A DNA stretch of 60,423 nt from Enterococcus cecorum. Lineage in GTDB: Bacteria; Bacillota; Bacilli; Lactobacillales; Enterococcaceae. The stretch covers positions 1 to 60,423 of the forward strand of contig NZ_JAKUDS010000014.1 in NCBI RefSeq assembly GCF_023221775.1, read 5' to 3'. The position numbers and the translations under genes are program-made. Positions 20,678 through 30,209 of this stretch are shown here, piece by piece (position 1 is the first letter of the stretch; each line of letters begins with the position of its first letter). The notes under the pieces were generated by a model that did no database searches, was not told the origin of the DNA, and saw only the letters and a list, made by a program, of their open reading frames with translations.

Positions 20678-21172
20678 TTATCTATACTCATTTGGAATTT
20701 CGATATGAAATGTCTCACACAATAACTTCACATCATGTGCATCATTTTCATCAAACTCGTATCCCAGATGGAACATTACTTGACTATATGGTTCAATACA
20801 GGAAACCTCTATTTCCTCAATTCTTCCTTTACCCGAAAAAGTTTCTACCGGAAAACAATCCCCATCATAAAGAATTTCACCTTCGTCCGTATATTCAAAA
20901 CAATGCAAATCAATAATTCTGTTTTTCAAATCTTCCCATACAGTATGGTTCAATGTTGTATATTCCATCTTAATCTCATAAAAGCCATTAGCTTTCATTA
21001 TTTCTATAAAGTTCTGATAATCGTTCTTTTCTACAAAAATGTCAATATCATTATGGGCTCTTGACTGATATCCAAGAAGAGCATCTACACCCCAGCCACC
21101 ATCAAGAAAGACTTTAATCTCCGCATCTATTGCAAATTGAAGAATCTGTTTTACATCTGTTATATTGACCAT
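20678..21172 (-). CDS. lnu(C): Lincosamide nucleotidyltransferase Lnu(C)
   Basis: This 164-residue enzyme inactivates lincosamides (lincomycin, and clindamycin to a lesser degree) by nucleotidylation. It has the nucleotidyltransferase core FLDGGWGVDALLGYQSRAHNDIDIFV (split: FLDGGWGVDALL then HNDIDIFV) with catalytic acidic residues in DIDIF. Length and sequence match Lnu(C) as I recall it. The ATG at 21172 is chosen over one at 21241 because TGGAG lies eight bases upstream and the product has the family length. It is carried with the transposase between the element's repeats. Confidence 0.93.
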   Translation of the reverse strand: MVNITDVKQILQFAIDAEIKVFLDGGWGVDALLGYQSRAHNDIDIFVEKNDYQNFIEIMKANGFYEIKMEYTTLNHTVWEDLKNRIIDLHCFEYTDEGEILYDGDCFPVETFSGKGRIEEIEVSCIEPYSQVMFHLGYEFDENDAHDVKLLCETFHIEIPNEYR

Positions 21173-21195
21173 CTTATCATCTCCACAAATTCTAA

Positions 21196-22233
21196 TTAGG
21201 CGACCAGAGGAACTGCTGGTCTGTTTGATAAATCTCTGCATTTAGCAGTTTTCAATGTTGCCAAAACAAAAGTTAAGAAGATGTTCCTTTTCTCCATGTC
21301 GCTTTCTTTGGCGTAATTTACAAGGTTATTCCACACAAGATAGTTGTTCAGATACTTGGTAGAAACACCGTTAAAGCCACGCATAAACCTCTTTAGCTGG
21401 CTATGGTAGCTATTGATATGTTGGATATTATAAATGCCTTTCTTGGCTTTGCCAGTCTTTAACTGCACAAGGTCAATACCATTGGCATTTGTAAATCTCA
21501 CATAGGAGTTCATCTTGTCCGTAACAAGAGTGGAATTGGTCTTAATCCTACCATCATAAATATGATGTAAATCTCTTGTAGAAACTCTACCAGTATTCGT
21601 AATCTTGGAGATAGACAAGCCATTCCTATTAACCGCACAAGGAACACATACCTTTTCTTGGGACAAGCCTCTGATATGTGTAGAATGACCACGCTTATGA
21701 GCCTTGCGTGGCATAGCAAATGTCTTACTCTTGCTATGATTGCCCTTGTACGAGATGGCGAAAAAAGTTTCGTCAGCCTCAATAATGCCGTCAAGGGTAA
21801 CATCGTCTGCCATATTCTGAAGTGCATCCAAAATCTTGTGTCTCCAAAGGAATGCGGTGTTTCTGTGAATCCCACAAGCAACAGCAGTCTTACGAATGGA
21901 TAAGCCATTCATCATACAATCAATGTACTGCTCCCACACGGACAAGTCTTTTCTTGTACCAGACACAATGGAGTTCGTAGCAATCACGAAGGACTTGCCA
22001 CAATCCTTACATACATATCGCTGTGTGCCATCTTTACGATGACCATTGCGAACCACATGGATACAGCCACAAAGAGGGCATACACGACCATTTGCAAAGC
22101 GTTCCTTTGCTACGAAATCTTCAATATTCAAAGACTTTACAAAGGCAGGACTTAAAAGCATTGTTTTAAGGCTTTCCTGCTCTGCGACAGTCAACTTACC
22201 GATAATATCTAATGCGTCTTTGATAGTAGGCAT
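21196..22233 (-). CDS. IS1595-family (ISXO2-like) transposase
   Basis: About 345 residues. The N-terminal zinc ribbon has two CxxC pairs (CPLCGC and CKDCGK, about residues 52-82), followed by a helix-turn-helix region. A DDE-type catalytic core has ADETFF, VTDKMNSY and INSYHSQLKRF. ATG at 22233 lies nine bases after AAGGAGG. The gene is intact, so the element may still move. Translation stops 23 nt before lnu(C). Confidence 0.92.
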   Translation of the reverse strand: MPTIKDALDIIGKLTVAEQESLKTMLLSPAFVKSLNIEDFVAKERFANGRVCPLCGCIHVVRNGHRKDGTQRYVCKDCGKSFVIATNSIVSGTRKDLSVWEQYIDCMMNGLSIRKTAVACGIHRNTAFLWRHKILDALQNMADDVTLDGIIEADETFFAISYKGNHSKSKTFAMPRKAHKRGHSTHIRGLSQEKVCVPCAVNRNGLSISKITNTGRVSTRDLHHIYDGRIKTNSTLVTDKMNSYVRFTNANGIDLVQLKTGKAKKGIYNIQHINSYHSQLKRFMRGFNGVSTKYLNNYLVWNNLVNYAKESDMEKRNIFLTFVLATLKTAKCRDLSNRPAVPLVA

Positions 22234-22296
22234 ATCCAATTACCTCCTTCGGTGGTACTGTTTCTTACTATTATTATACGCTATTTCTCGTCAAAA

Positions 22297-22321
22297 ATCA
22301 ACCATTTGTTGTGACAGAGCC
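22297..22321 (-). repeat. Terminal inverted repeat, right end of the lnu(C) element
   Basis: Reverse complement of the left repeat with three mismatches, followed immediately by the second copy of the target duplication TAAAAAAT. Confidence 0.93.
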
Positions 22322-22323
22322 TA

Positions 22324-22354
22324 AAAAATAAGCTAAAGCGTAGAACACACTTTA
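22324..22354 (-). terminator. Terminator of ebsA, split in its T-tract by the mobile element
   Basis: On the minus strand AGCTAAAG and CTTTAGCT form an 8-bp stem, followed by TATTTTTTA. The last eight of these bases are the element's target duplication, so the hairpin survived and the T-tract was duplicated. Confidence 0.82.
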
Positions 22355-22741
22355 GCTCTCAATATTAACGTCAGGGATATGAGTCTGCAATCTTTCACAC
22401 ATTTTCTTTGAAAGACGGCACTCAAATACACCAAAATCTCCTTCAATAACTATCTGCGGTTGATTAATTATCACTTTTTGAATCTTTTCCAAAGGGATTG
22501 CTTTCTTTTTCCAAAATCTTGCATAGTAGATAACCAACATATTCTTATCCACTAACATATAACGATGAAATCCTAAAAAGAAAGAAATAATACCTACCCC
22601 CATGACTAAATTACTTGTTAAATAAGGAGCAGTATTTTCTAACGCTAAAATTAAACCGTAAAAAATAATTCCTAAAGCAACTGACCAAAAAATGATTAAC
22701 TGGGAAATTTCCGGTTGCCAAAATATTTTTTGTTTCTTCAT
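22352..22741 (-). CDS. ebsA: EbsA-family membrane protein
   Basis: This 129-residue protein has two N-terminal membrane segments (about 14-34 and 42-60) and then a soluble basic region with KKKAIPLEKIQKVIINQPQ, the layout of EbsA-family proteins of enterococci and lactobacilli (named from Enterococcus faecalis, function poorly defined). AAGGAAAA precedes the ATG. Divergent from the RNase H-like gene, with which it shares a 60-bp control region. Confidence 0.72.
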   Translation of the reverse strand: MKKQKIFWQPEISQLIIFWSVALGIIFYGLILALENTAPYLTSNLVMGVGIISFFLGFHRYMLVDKNMLVIYYARFWKKKAIPLEKIQKVIINQPQIVIEGDFGVFECRLSKKMCERLQTHIPDVNIES

Positions 22742-22803
22742 GCAGTTTTCCTTACTTTTTTCTTAATATTTGCTATACTATCTTCATGAAATGAGGAATG
22801 TAT

Positions 22804-23214
22804 ATGTTAAAAATAAATATAGATGCAGCAAGTAAACCCCATACTCCTTTTGGTGGAATTGGGATCGTACTGAGCGAAAATAATTTCTATCAACAACTAT
22901 CCTATCCTGTAGTTGGAGAATTTAGCAATCATGAATTAGAATTTCAAGCAGTTATCTACGCACTTGAAGAATGTACAAGGCAAAATTTACAAGATAAAAT
23001 TATCAATATCTATTCTGATAGCAAAATTGTAGTCCAAACCATCGAAAAAAACTACACTAGTAATGAAATCTTTAATAAATATTTAAGAGTCATCAATCAA
23101 AAACTTCAATCATTTCACTTAGTTTTCTTTCATTGGATAAGCGACAATCAAAATAAAGGCGCTGATAATCTAGCACGTCAAGGTCTTAAAAAAGCGCTAA
23201 AGAATAGGCGATAG
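22804..23214 (+). CDS. RNase HI-like protein
   Basis: A single-domain protein of about 136 residues of the RNase H fold. The expected acidic residues are present: Asp in KINIDAAS, Glu in HELEFQAVIYAL, Asp in IYSDSKIVV and Asp in NKGADNLAR. It would cleave RNA in RNA-DNA hybrids. The ATG at 22804 lies seven bases after GAGGA; the ATG at 22798 is too close. Its last 18 bases overlap the convergent cls gene. Confidence 0.82.
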   Translation: MLKINIDAASKPHTPFGGIGIVLSENNFYQQLSYPVVGEFSNHELEFQAVIYALEECTRQNLQDKIINIYSDSKIVVQTIEKNYTSNEIFNKYLRVINQKLQSFHLVFFHWISDNQNKGADNLARQGLKKALKNRR

Positions 23215-24660
23215 TAAGCGCGAAAAATTCTGCTTAAATCTTAACCAATAAGATTGATCAGCTATCATTTGGTTGTTCAAAAGAATAGACTGCTGCATAT
23301 CATTTTCAAAATGACCAGCTAAAACCCTAACTACTTCACGGTTGTAGGCAAAAGCGCTGACTTCAAAATTCAAAGAATAAGAGCGAATATCTTGATTGGT
23401 TGTTCCAAAACTTGCAATCGTATCATCCATAATAATCGTTTTGGCATGAATAAAACCATCTTGATATAAATAGATTTTTACCCCTCTTTTTGTTAAATAA
23501 TTAGCATAATACTGCGTAGCGCGATATATAAATGGATGATCTGGCATACATGGAATCATGATTCTCACATCGATACCCGAACGAACTGCAATCAACAATG
23601 CATTAATCATTGTATCATCTGGAATAAGATAGGGAGATTGAATCCAGACACGTTTTTCAGCAGCAAGTATCATCTTAATAAATCCACCATGCAAAATTTC
23701 TTCAAAATTCTCGGGCCCATCAGCAACTATCTGCATGGTCACGTTACGATTCGCGTCATACTCAGGAAGCTGAAAGTAATCTTGTGCATAATCTAACTTT
23801 GCAACTTTTTTTAACGCTGAAGCATTCCAATCTCGAATAAAGATTTCTTGCAAAGTAAATACCGCAGTACCATAGATTCGGCCATGGGTATCTCGCCAGT
23901 GACCAAATTTTTTACTTTTACCTAAATACTGATCTCCAACGTTGAAGCCACCTGTCCATCCGATTACACTATCAATCACGACAATTTTACGGTGTAAATG
24001 ATAATTCAACCGTGTTTTCTTAATTAAATTTCGTGAAGTGATAAACGGCACAACTTCTCCCCCCGCTTGGATTAGTGACTTGAAAAATCGCATAGTCACG
24101 TTTCCACCCCAGGGATCGAAAATTAGGCGAACTTCCACGCCTTCTTTCGCTTTTTTCACTAACAAATCACGCAACTGTGTACCAATCTCATCATGAAAAA
24201 TTGCATAGTATTCAATATGGATATGATGTTTGGCATTTAAAATATCATCAAAAAGACTCTTGAATTTACTGTTCCCGTCTGTATAAAATACAATATCATT
24301 TCCTTTAGACAAAGGAGATTCCTCAGTATTTCTAAAATAATTTTTTAAAAGTTTAGACTCTGGTGTTTTTACTGTCTGGTGATATTGTAAATTATGTTCT
24401 TGGATAGAGCGATTGATTTCTGTTATTCGTCCCTGATATTTTTCAGCATATTTATAGACAATCTCTCCATCAATTCCCCGCCCACAAAACAAGTATAACA
24501 AAAACCCAAAGCCTGGAATAAATACTAATGTCATCATCCAAGCAAAAATACTTGCAATCGAACGTGGACGGCGGAAAATGGTGATAAAAGCCCCAATTGT
24601 ATTAATCGTAATTAAAAATACCAATACTTGATAAAGAATATCAAATTCCTTGGCAAACAC
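23197..24660 (-). CDS. cls: Cardiolipin synthase
   Basis: This 487-residue membrane enzyme condenses two phosphatidylglycerol molecules into cardiolipin. It has two N-terminal membrane helices (about 8-28 and 38-58) and two phospholipase-D motifs, HRKIVVIDSVIGWTGG near residue 222 and HAKTIIMDDTIASFGTTN near 402. GTG at 24660 is used as start. It follows the CDF gene by 14 nt and may be cotranscribed. Confidence 0.93.
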   Translation of the reverse strand: MFAKEFDILYQVLVFLITINTIGAFITIFRRPRSIASIFAWMMTLVFIPGFGFLLYLFCGRGIDGEIVYKYAEKYQGRITEINRSIQEHNLQYHQTVKTPESKLLKNYFRNTEESPLSKGNDIVFYTDGNSKFKSLFDDILNAKHHIHIEYYAIFHDEIGTQLRDLLVKKAKEGVEVRLIFDPWGGNVTMRFFKSLIQAGGEVVPFITSRNLIKKTRLNYHLHRKIVVIDSVIGWTGGFNVGDQYLGKSKKFGHWRDTHGRIYGTAVFTLQEIFIRDWNASALKKVAKLDYAQDYFQLPEYDANRNVTMQIVADGPENFEEILHGGFIKMILAAEKRVWIQSPYLIPDDTMINALLIAVRSGIDVRIMIPCMPDHPFIYRATQYYANYLTKRGVKIYLYQDGFIHAKTIIMDDTIASFGTTNQDIRSYSLNFEVSAFAYNREVVRVLAGHFENDMQQSILLNNQMIADQSYWLRFKQNFSRLLSPIL

Positions 24661-24674
24661 TCATTTCACATCCC

Positions 24675-25805
24675 CTACAATAAATAATTATGGTCAAATG
24701 TAATTTCTAATTGATGATTTGGAAATTCATCTTGAATCTTCTGGGCTAGAACAGCTTTTAAAAATTCATCCGTATATGGGAAATTTAACGGAATCACTAA
24801 ATCAAAGGCGATTCGATTGCGTTCCAAACGTAAATCATGCATCCGCAAATGGTCATCGATTTCATGTAATTCTTCTTTAATTAATTGCCGTAAACGATTA
24901 TGTACCGCATCATTAATCGGTACAGGGTCTAAATGACAAACCAATTCGACATCCAATTGTTCCTTGAAAGTCCGTTCGATATCATCAATAATTTCATGTG
25001 CTGAATTCAAATCTAAACACTCATCCACTTCAATATGCACTGAAGCAAATCGATTACCCGGACCATAAGAATGTACGAGTAAGTCATGAAACCCTACAAT
25101 GTTTTGACAATCTTTTAAACAGGCTTCCATCTTTTCTATTTCATCTTGCTTAGGTCGACTTCCTAATAACACATCCATGAATTCTTTAAGCATTTGATAA
25201 CCAGAAAATAAAATATAAACAGCTAAGACAAATCCAAAGTAGCCATCTAAACGCCATGAAGTTAATCCTTGAATCCCTGCACATATTAAAACGATAAAAG
25301 TAGTGTAGACATCGTTCAAACTATCTTGACTTGTTACAATCAATGCATTGGAATGAATCATTTTACCGAAATAACGATACATCATCATCTGGATAAACTT
25401 AATCACGATTGATAACACTAAAACTGCAAAAACAATTGGAGATAATTGGATTGAAACAGGATGAATAATTTTTTGAATTGAGCTTTCGAGAAATTTAAAT
25501 CCAACGAATAGCACAAGAAGTGAGACAATCATTCCACTTACATATTCGAACCGTTCATGACCATAGGGATGTTCCTTGTCTGCTGGCTTTGCTGCTATTT
25601 TAAAACCAACTAATGTTAATAATGATGAAATCGCATCGGATAAACTATTAATAGCATCAGCAGTAATTGAAACTGAGTGTGAAAGCAATCCAATTGAAAA
25701 TTTACCCACAAAAAGGATTAAATTACTGAACAACCCTAAGATTCCAGCTAATATTCCAATTTGATTTCGATCATATCGTTGCTTAATACTTTGATTCAAC
25801 CCCAT
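24675..25805 (-). CDS. Cation diffusion facilitator family metal efflux protein
   Basis: 376 residues. Five to six membrane helices contain the metal-site motifs SITADAINSLSDA (near 46) and SQDSLNDVYTT (near 159), and HPYGHERFE. A cytoplasmic C-terminal domain is followed by about 80 extra residues compared with the usual ~300, as in the longer CDF members of Lactobacillales. It exports a divalent metal (Zn, Mn, Co or Fe) in exchange for protons; the metal cannot be told. AGGA precedes the ATG, and 7 nt separate it from the MFS gene. Confidence 0.88.
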   Translation of the reverse strand: MGLNQSIKQRYDRNQIGILAGILGLFSNLILFVGKFSIGLLSHSVSITADAINSLSDAISSLLTLVGFKIAAKPADKEHPYGHERFEYVSGMIVSLLVLFVGFKFLESSIQKIIHPVSIQLSPIVFAVLVLSIVIKFIQMMMYRYFGKMIHSNALIVTSQDSLNDVYTTFIVLICAGIQGLTSWRLDGYFGFVLAVYILFSGYQMLKEFMDVLLGSRPKQDEIEKMEACLKDCQNIVGFHDLLVHSYGPGNRFASVHIEVDECLDLNSAHEIIDDIERTFKEQLDVELVCHLDPVPINDAVHNRLRQLIKEELHEIDDHLRMHDLRLERNRIAFDLVIPLNFPYTDEFLKAVLAQKIQDEFPNHQLEITFDHNYLL

Positions 25806-25812
25806 ATGAATC

Positions 25813-26982
25813 CTACTCTCTATTTTGTGCTTTATGAATAAATAACGATAGTACGCCCGTAATTAACAATATAATCGCTGAAACGTAATACGGAAAATGC
25901 TGATTATAATCAAACAACGCTCCAGATGCAACGGGACCAATAATATTACCAAAACTTGTAAATGTTGAATTTAAACCATTAACAGTCCCTTGATTCTCGC
26001 CAGCCAATTTTGATAAATAAGTAGTAACAGCTGGTCGAAATAAATCAAAAGCTAAGAATACGATAAATGTCGAAATAACAAATATCGTAGCATTCTTAGT
26101 AGAAGCAATAATAAAAATAAAACCTGCACTGATAAAGAATGTTAACTGAATTAGTCCGATTTCAGAAATTTTCCGTACAATTGCATCAAACAAGAATAAT
26201 TGAAAAACCAAAGCCAAAAGCCCACTAACCGTGATAATAAATGCAATTTGTGCTGCATTAAAGCCAAAAATTATCGTAGTCATAATTGTATAGATTGACT
26301 CAAAAGCTTGCAAACCAAAGGATGAAATGAAAATAATGATAAAAATAAATAAGACACCTGGCTGAGATAAAAACGCACGTACAATCTCTTTAGCATTATT
26401 AGTATTTTGTTTCTCACCTTGATTAAAATGTTTAGGCTCTGTTAGCACAAGTTGAGTTAATAGACAACCAATAATTGCGATTAAACCAGCTACGAAGAAC
26501 GGCGTGCGATGTCCAAAACTAACCAATGCTCCACCAATACCTGGACCGATAATAAAACCACCACTAATTGCCGCTGATACGTATCCCATTGCCTTTGGTC
26601 TTTGTTCAATAGATGTCATGTCAGCAACAAAAGCAGTCACTGAGGGCATGATTAATGCAGCAGCAACACCGCCTAATCCACGAGAGGCGTAGAAAATATA
26701 TTTGTCATTTGCAAATCCAAAAATAAATTCTGAAACAGCAAAGAGTAACATCCCCATCACAATCATTCTCTTTCTGCCAAGACGATCGGACAAGTATCCC
26801 ATAATAGGAGACGCAAGCAATTGCATCACAGAAAAAACCGAAAGCATCATTCCCATTGTAGCACCGTTAAAATGCATATCCTCCATTAATAACGGCATGA
26901 CAGGAATCACTAGACCTACTCCAGTAAAAATTAAAAATAAATTACTAATTACAATTACAATCATTAAATTCTTTTTATTCAA
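25813..26982 (-). CDS. MFS drug exporter (12-TM type)
   Basis: About 389 residues with twelve predicted helices. It shows the motif-A loop GYLSDRLGRKRMIVMG near residue 65 and the antiporter motif GPGIGGALVSFG near 145, as in NorA/MdtG-like multidrug exporters. The likely start is TTG at 26982, eight bases after AAGGAG; the TTG at 27009 would place the ribosome site inside the gene. Head of a probable MFS-CDF-cls run. Substrate unknown. Confidence 0.82.
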   Translation of the reverse strand: MNKKNLMIVIVISNLFLIFTGVGLVIPVMPLLMEDMHFNGATMGMMLSVFSVMQLLASPIMGYLSDRLGRKRMIVMGMLLFAVSEFIFGFANDKYIFYASRGLGGVAAALIMPSVTAFVADMTSIEQRPKAMGYVSAAISGGFIIGPGIGGALVSFGHRTPFFVAGLIAIIGCLLTQLVLTEPKHFNQGEKQNTNNAKEIVRAFLSQPGVLFIFIIIFISSFGLQAFESIYTIMTTIIFGFNAAQIAFIITVSGLLALVFQLFLFDAIVRKISEIGLIQLTFFISAGFIFIIASTKNATIFVISTFIVFLAFDLFRPAVTTYLSKLAGENQGTVNGLNSTFTSFGNIIGPVASGALFDYNQHFPYYVSAIILLITGVLSLFIHKAQNRE

Positions 26983-27063
26983 CAAATCATCTCCTTGTTT
27001 CTTTTCCAAAATCTATTCTACTAAAAATAATCAAATCTGAACAGTAAAACCATATATACAAAG

Positions 27064-27100
27064 AAAAAAAGCTGTCTAAATCCACAGATTATAGAACAGC
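27064..27100 (-). terminator. Terminator after the GntR gene
   Basis: On the minus strand GCTGTTCTA and TTAGACAGC form a stem with one bulge, followed by TTTTTTTCTTT. It separates the regulator from the MFS gene downstream. Confidence 0.75.
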
Positions 27101-27102
27101 AA

Positions 27103-27828
27103 TTAATCTATTATATGATTCGAAACTAATTGTCCTTTATCATAACGATATCTTAGTTGAGAATACTCAAAAGGACGCCCATCTCGTAAACTTACAACCT
27201 GCTCAACTTCCAATACAGGATCTGAGGCCTCGCAATCTAGAAAATCTTGGTCATAACTATCACAGCGATCAGCCTTAATTTTTCTCAATGCAGAACCAAT
27301 CTTTAAAGAAAGAGAATTAGACAAATAATCATACAAAGATTGTTCGACCACAAATTTATCCAAGTTCTTAACGATATTTACCGGCATAATAATATATTCT
27401 AATCTAAAAGGTTGGGAATTTAAATACCTCACCCGAATAATATCATACACTCGACTTCCCTTAGGTATTTCTAATTTCTCACACTCATCTTCATCAGCTT
27501 GCCTGACGTGAAATGAAATGACTTTATTTTTTATTTCCATAATCCCTTTAAATTTTGCGGTAAGGCCAATACACTCGTTAATATTTGATTGCAGAATGGA
27601 AGTTGTTTTATTCTCTGCTTTCACGAAAGTTCCATTCCCTTTTTTTACATAAACATATCCTTCGGTAATCAATATCTGAATTGCTTTTTGGATAGTTAAT
27701 CGACTTGTTTGATAGGCAGATGCCAATTCCACTTGCTTGGGCAGTGGATCGCCCGGCATAAATTCGCCATTCTCTATTCGTCTAATTAAATCTTTAGCTA
27801 CTTCTTGATAATAACCAGATTTTGGCAT
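27103..27828 (-). CDS. GntR-family transcriptional regulator (HutC/UTRA type)
   Basis: 241 residues. An N-terminal winged helix-turn-helix (YQEVAKDLIRRIENGEFMPGDPLPKQVELASAYQTSRLTIQKA, in part) is followed by a UTRA effector-binding domain (about 75-235) like that of YvoA/NagR. The UTRA domain usually senses a sugar phosphate or small acid. No sugar genes lie nearby; the nearest candidate target is the MFS exporter downstream, beyond a terminator. A -10 TATAAT is at 27962-27967 on the minus strand. Confidence 0.88.
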   Translation of the reverse strand: MPKSGYYQEVAKDLIRRIENGEFMPGDPLPKQVELASAYQTSRLTIQKAIQILITEGYVYVKKGNGTFVKAENKTTSILQSNINECIGLTAKFKGIMEIKNKVISFHVRQADEDECEKLEIPKGSRVYDIIRVRYLNSQPFRLEYIIMPVNIVKNLDKFVVEQSLYDYLSNSLSLKIGSALRKIKADRCDSYDQDFLDCEASDPVLEVEQVVSLRDGRPFEYSQLRYRYDKGQLVSNHIID

Positions 27829-28667
27829 AGATTAACTCTCCCTTACAAAAAATGAAAACCCTTCAGAAATCGTATTCTTTTTATAAAATAATAGAAAAAA
27901 TTAAGATACCCTCAAATCGAAAAAAGATAAAGAACATTTCGTATATGATCCATCTCTAACCATTATACTAAATCAAACAGAAATTTCCACTAAAAAAAAC
28001 ATTAAAAAAAAGAAAAAAACATAAAAAAAACAAACTGATCAAAAGATAATACAACAAGCCAAACGGACGAACAAACAGGATAACATTATTTTTAAAACAC
28101 TACACATAACTACCAATCGAATCTGATAATAAAAATGCTGTGAAAATTTTTCAAATATCGTTTTAAAACATCTACTTTACCTCCATCTTTATTTCCCATT
28201 AATTGACTAGTGAAATACTTTCAAATTTTGATTCTATCTTAAATCTTGCTTCGACAAAAAAACACAGCAACTTTCTCTCCAGTTTTACGCAACAATATCT
28301 AACTAAACCCTTGATTTATAAACCTTTCATTTCAATTTACCTTTAACATCCAAAACAGATTAGCTTTACGCGAACTGCATACACAAAAAATTTCAGCTGT
28401 CGATATCGCATCCATCTCCAATTATCACAGTTATCTAAGAATACATCACAATTTATATTTCGCCTCCACTTGCACACTAACAAACACTTCTTAGAAAATA
28501 CATTTTAACAATGCCTCCAATATTTCACAGAATACCCAAAAACGTTTTTTATATTATGATAACGAAAATATATTTAAAAAAAACATACACAATTCGAAAA
28601 AATAAATATTTAAACTACAACTTGTCACTAGAATTTTATTAAATGACCTTTGACGACATCAAGTTAG
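27829..28667. other. Long gene-free, G-poor intergenic region
   Basis: Together with the promoter after it, this is about 900 bp between the GntR gene and the DHA2 exporter. It holds the GntR promoter (-10 at 27962-27967, minus) and poly-A tracts at 27990-28030. From about 28140 to 28560 the plus strand has many C but few G, so the minus strand is purine-rich as coding strands here are. All frames are broken by stops and I find no domain. It may be a decayed minus-strand gene or a regulatory or RNA region; I can support no gene in it. Confidence 0.5.
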
Positions 28668-28696
28668 TTGACACATAAATCAATTCATCCTATATT
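28668..28696 (+). promoter_or_regulatory. Promoter of the DHA2 exporter operon
   Basis: TTGACA (28668-28673), a 17-bp spacer, and TATATT (28691-28696), about 45 bases before the start codon. Confidence 0.85.
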
Positions 28697-28739
28697 ATTT
28701 GTTGTCATTTTTTGAAAATATTTCAGAAAGCGAGTGAAA

Positions 28740-30209
28740 ATGATGAATCAATTCTTAGAAGTTGATATTTATGGAAAAAAATATAACCGCAGTCTGTTAG
28801 TTGCCGTTCTTTTAATCGGAACTTTTTGTACAGTGCTTAATCAGACTTTACTGGCCACTGCTTTTCCAACCTTGATGAAAGAATTTGATATCTCCGCATC
28901 TACGGTACAGTGGTTAACAACAGGTTTTTTATTGGTCAATGGCATTATGATTCCAATCAGCGCTTGGCTCATCAATTCATTTAGTTCTAAAAAATTATAT
29001 TTAAGCGCGATGGGAACATTCCTAATTGGAACCATCATTTGTTTCATCGCACAAAATTTTCCTGTTCTTTTAGCTGGTAGATTAATTCAAGCCGTTGGTG
29101 TTGGTTTATCCATGCCTCTTTTACAAAATATTATGTTAACTATCTTTCCACCTGAAAAACGCGGTTCAGCAATGGGAATGGCCGGAATCGTTATTGGTCT
29201 AGCCCCAGCATTAGGGCCAACATTATCTGGTTGGATTATTGACCATTATTCATGGCGCGATTTATTCGGCATGGTTATTCCGATTGTCATTTTAGTCTTA
29301 GTATTAGCTGTATTCTTTATGAAAAGCGTGATTGAGCTTACCTATCCTAAAATCGATGCTATTTCTGCCATTTTATCTACAATTGGTTTTGGTAGTTTGC
29401 TCTATGGATTTTCAAGTGTTGGTGATAAGGGCTGGTTAAGCAAAGAAGTATTAGGTTTCTTAATTGTCGGTATAATCTTTATCTTCTTGTTTTCTAAGCG
29501 TCAATTAAATATTGAACATCCATTTTTAGAATTACGTGTCTTTAAATCTAAAATCTTTACAATTGCTGCTGTCTTAGCAGGGGTTACAAATATGGCGATG
29601 ATTGGCGCTGAAATGGTATTACCTCTTTATATCCAAAATATCCGTGGAGAAAGCGCCTTTCATTCTGGGCTAATGTTACTACCCGGAGCACTAGTAATGG
29701 GATTAATGATGCCAATAACCGGGGCCATATTTGATAAACACGGAGCAAGAAAATTAGCAATTACAGGCATGTTCATTTTAACTAGCGCAACCTTACCTTT
29801 TGCCTTTTTAACAAGTAAAACTTCGGTGATTGTCATAGTCGTTTTATATGCTATTCGAATGTTTGGGATTTCAATGGTGATGATGCCAGTAACAACCTCC
29901 GGAATGAACGCGTTACCTGCCCAATTAATCAGCCACGGTACAGCCGTCAACAATACCTTTAGACAGGTCGCAAGTTCTATCGGTACGGCCATTTTAATAA
30001 GTGTATTAACGAATGTAACAAAAAATAATTTACCTGCTAAATCTATGCTAGAAACAACGCCACTAGCTTATAAAGATCAAGCTATTAATGCGACACTTTC
30101 AGGTTATCACGCAGCTTTCTTTGTAGCAGTAATCTTCGGCTTCATTGGTTGGTTAATTACTTTTACCTTAGCTAAAAAAGAAAATTACGTACAAGGAGGG
30201 AGAAACTAA
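28740..30209 (+). CDS. MFS drug exporter, DHA2 family (14-TM)
   Basis: About 489 residues with fourteen predicted helices. Motif C appears as GIVIGLAPALGPTLSGWIID near residue 155, and the N-terminal NQTLLATAFPTLMKEFDISASTVQWL is typical of LmrB/EmrB-type exporters. ATG at 28740 is used; GTG at 28734 and ATG at 28743 are alternatives. Its stop overlaps the next ATG by one base (TAATG). Drug type cannot be told. Confidence 0.87.
   Translation: MMNQFLEVDIYGKKYNRSLLVAVLLIGTFCTVLNQTLLATAFPTLMKEFDISASTVQWLTTGFLLVNGIMIPISAWLINSFSSKKLYLSAMGTFLIGTIICFIAQNFPVLLAGRLIQAVGVGLSMPLLQNIMLTIFPPEKRGSAMGMAGIVIGLAPALGPTLSGWIIDHYSWRDLFGMVIPIVILVLVLAVFFMKSVIELTYPKIDAISAILSTIGFGSLLYGFSSVGDKGWLSKEVLGFLIVGIIFIFLFSKRQLNIEHPFLELRVFKSKIFTIAAVLAGVTNMAMIGAEMVLPLYIQNIRGESAFHSGLMLLPGALVMGLMMPITGAIFDKHGARKLAITGMFILTSATLPFAFLTSKTSVIVIVVLYAIRMFGISMVMMPVTTSGMNALPAQLISHGTAVNNTFRQVASSIGTAILISVLTNVTKNNLPAKSMLETTPLAYKDQAINATLSGYHAAFFVAVIFGFIGWLITFTLAKKENYVQGGRN

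Larger units (their letters stand above)
20597..22321 (-). mobile_element. IS1595-family element (ISSag10 / MTnSag1 type) carrying lnu(C)
   Basis: A complete 1725-bp element. Its 25-bp terminal inverted repeats (20597-20621 and 22297-22321) differ at three positions and begin GGCTMTGTCACAACAAA. It is flanked by an exact 8-bp target duplication, TAAAAAAT (20589-20596 and 22322-22329), the size usual for IS1595. It encodes an ISXO2-like transposase and a lincosamide nucleotidyltransferase, both minus strand. Length and content fit MTnSag1 of Streptococcus agalactiae as I remember it. It lies in the T-tract of the ebsA terminator, between ebsA and fhs, and disrupts no gene. Confidence 0.93.
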
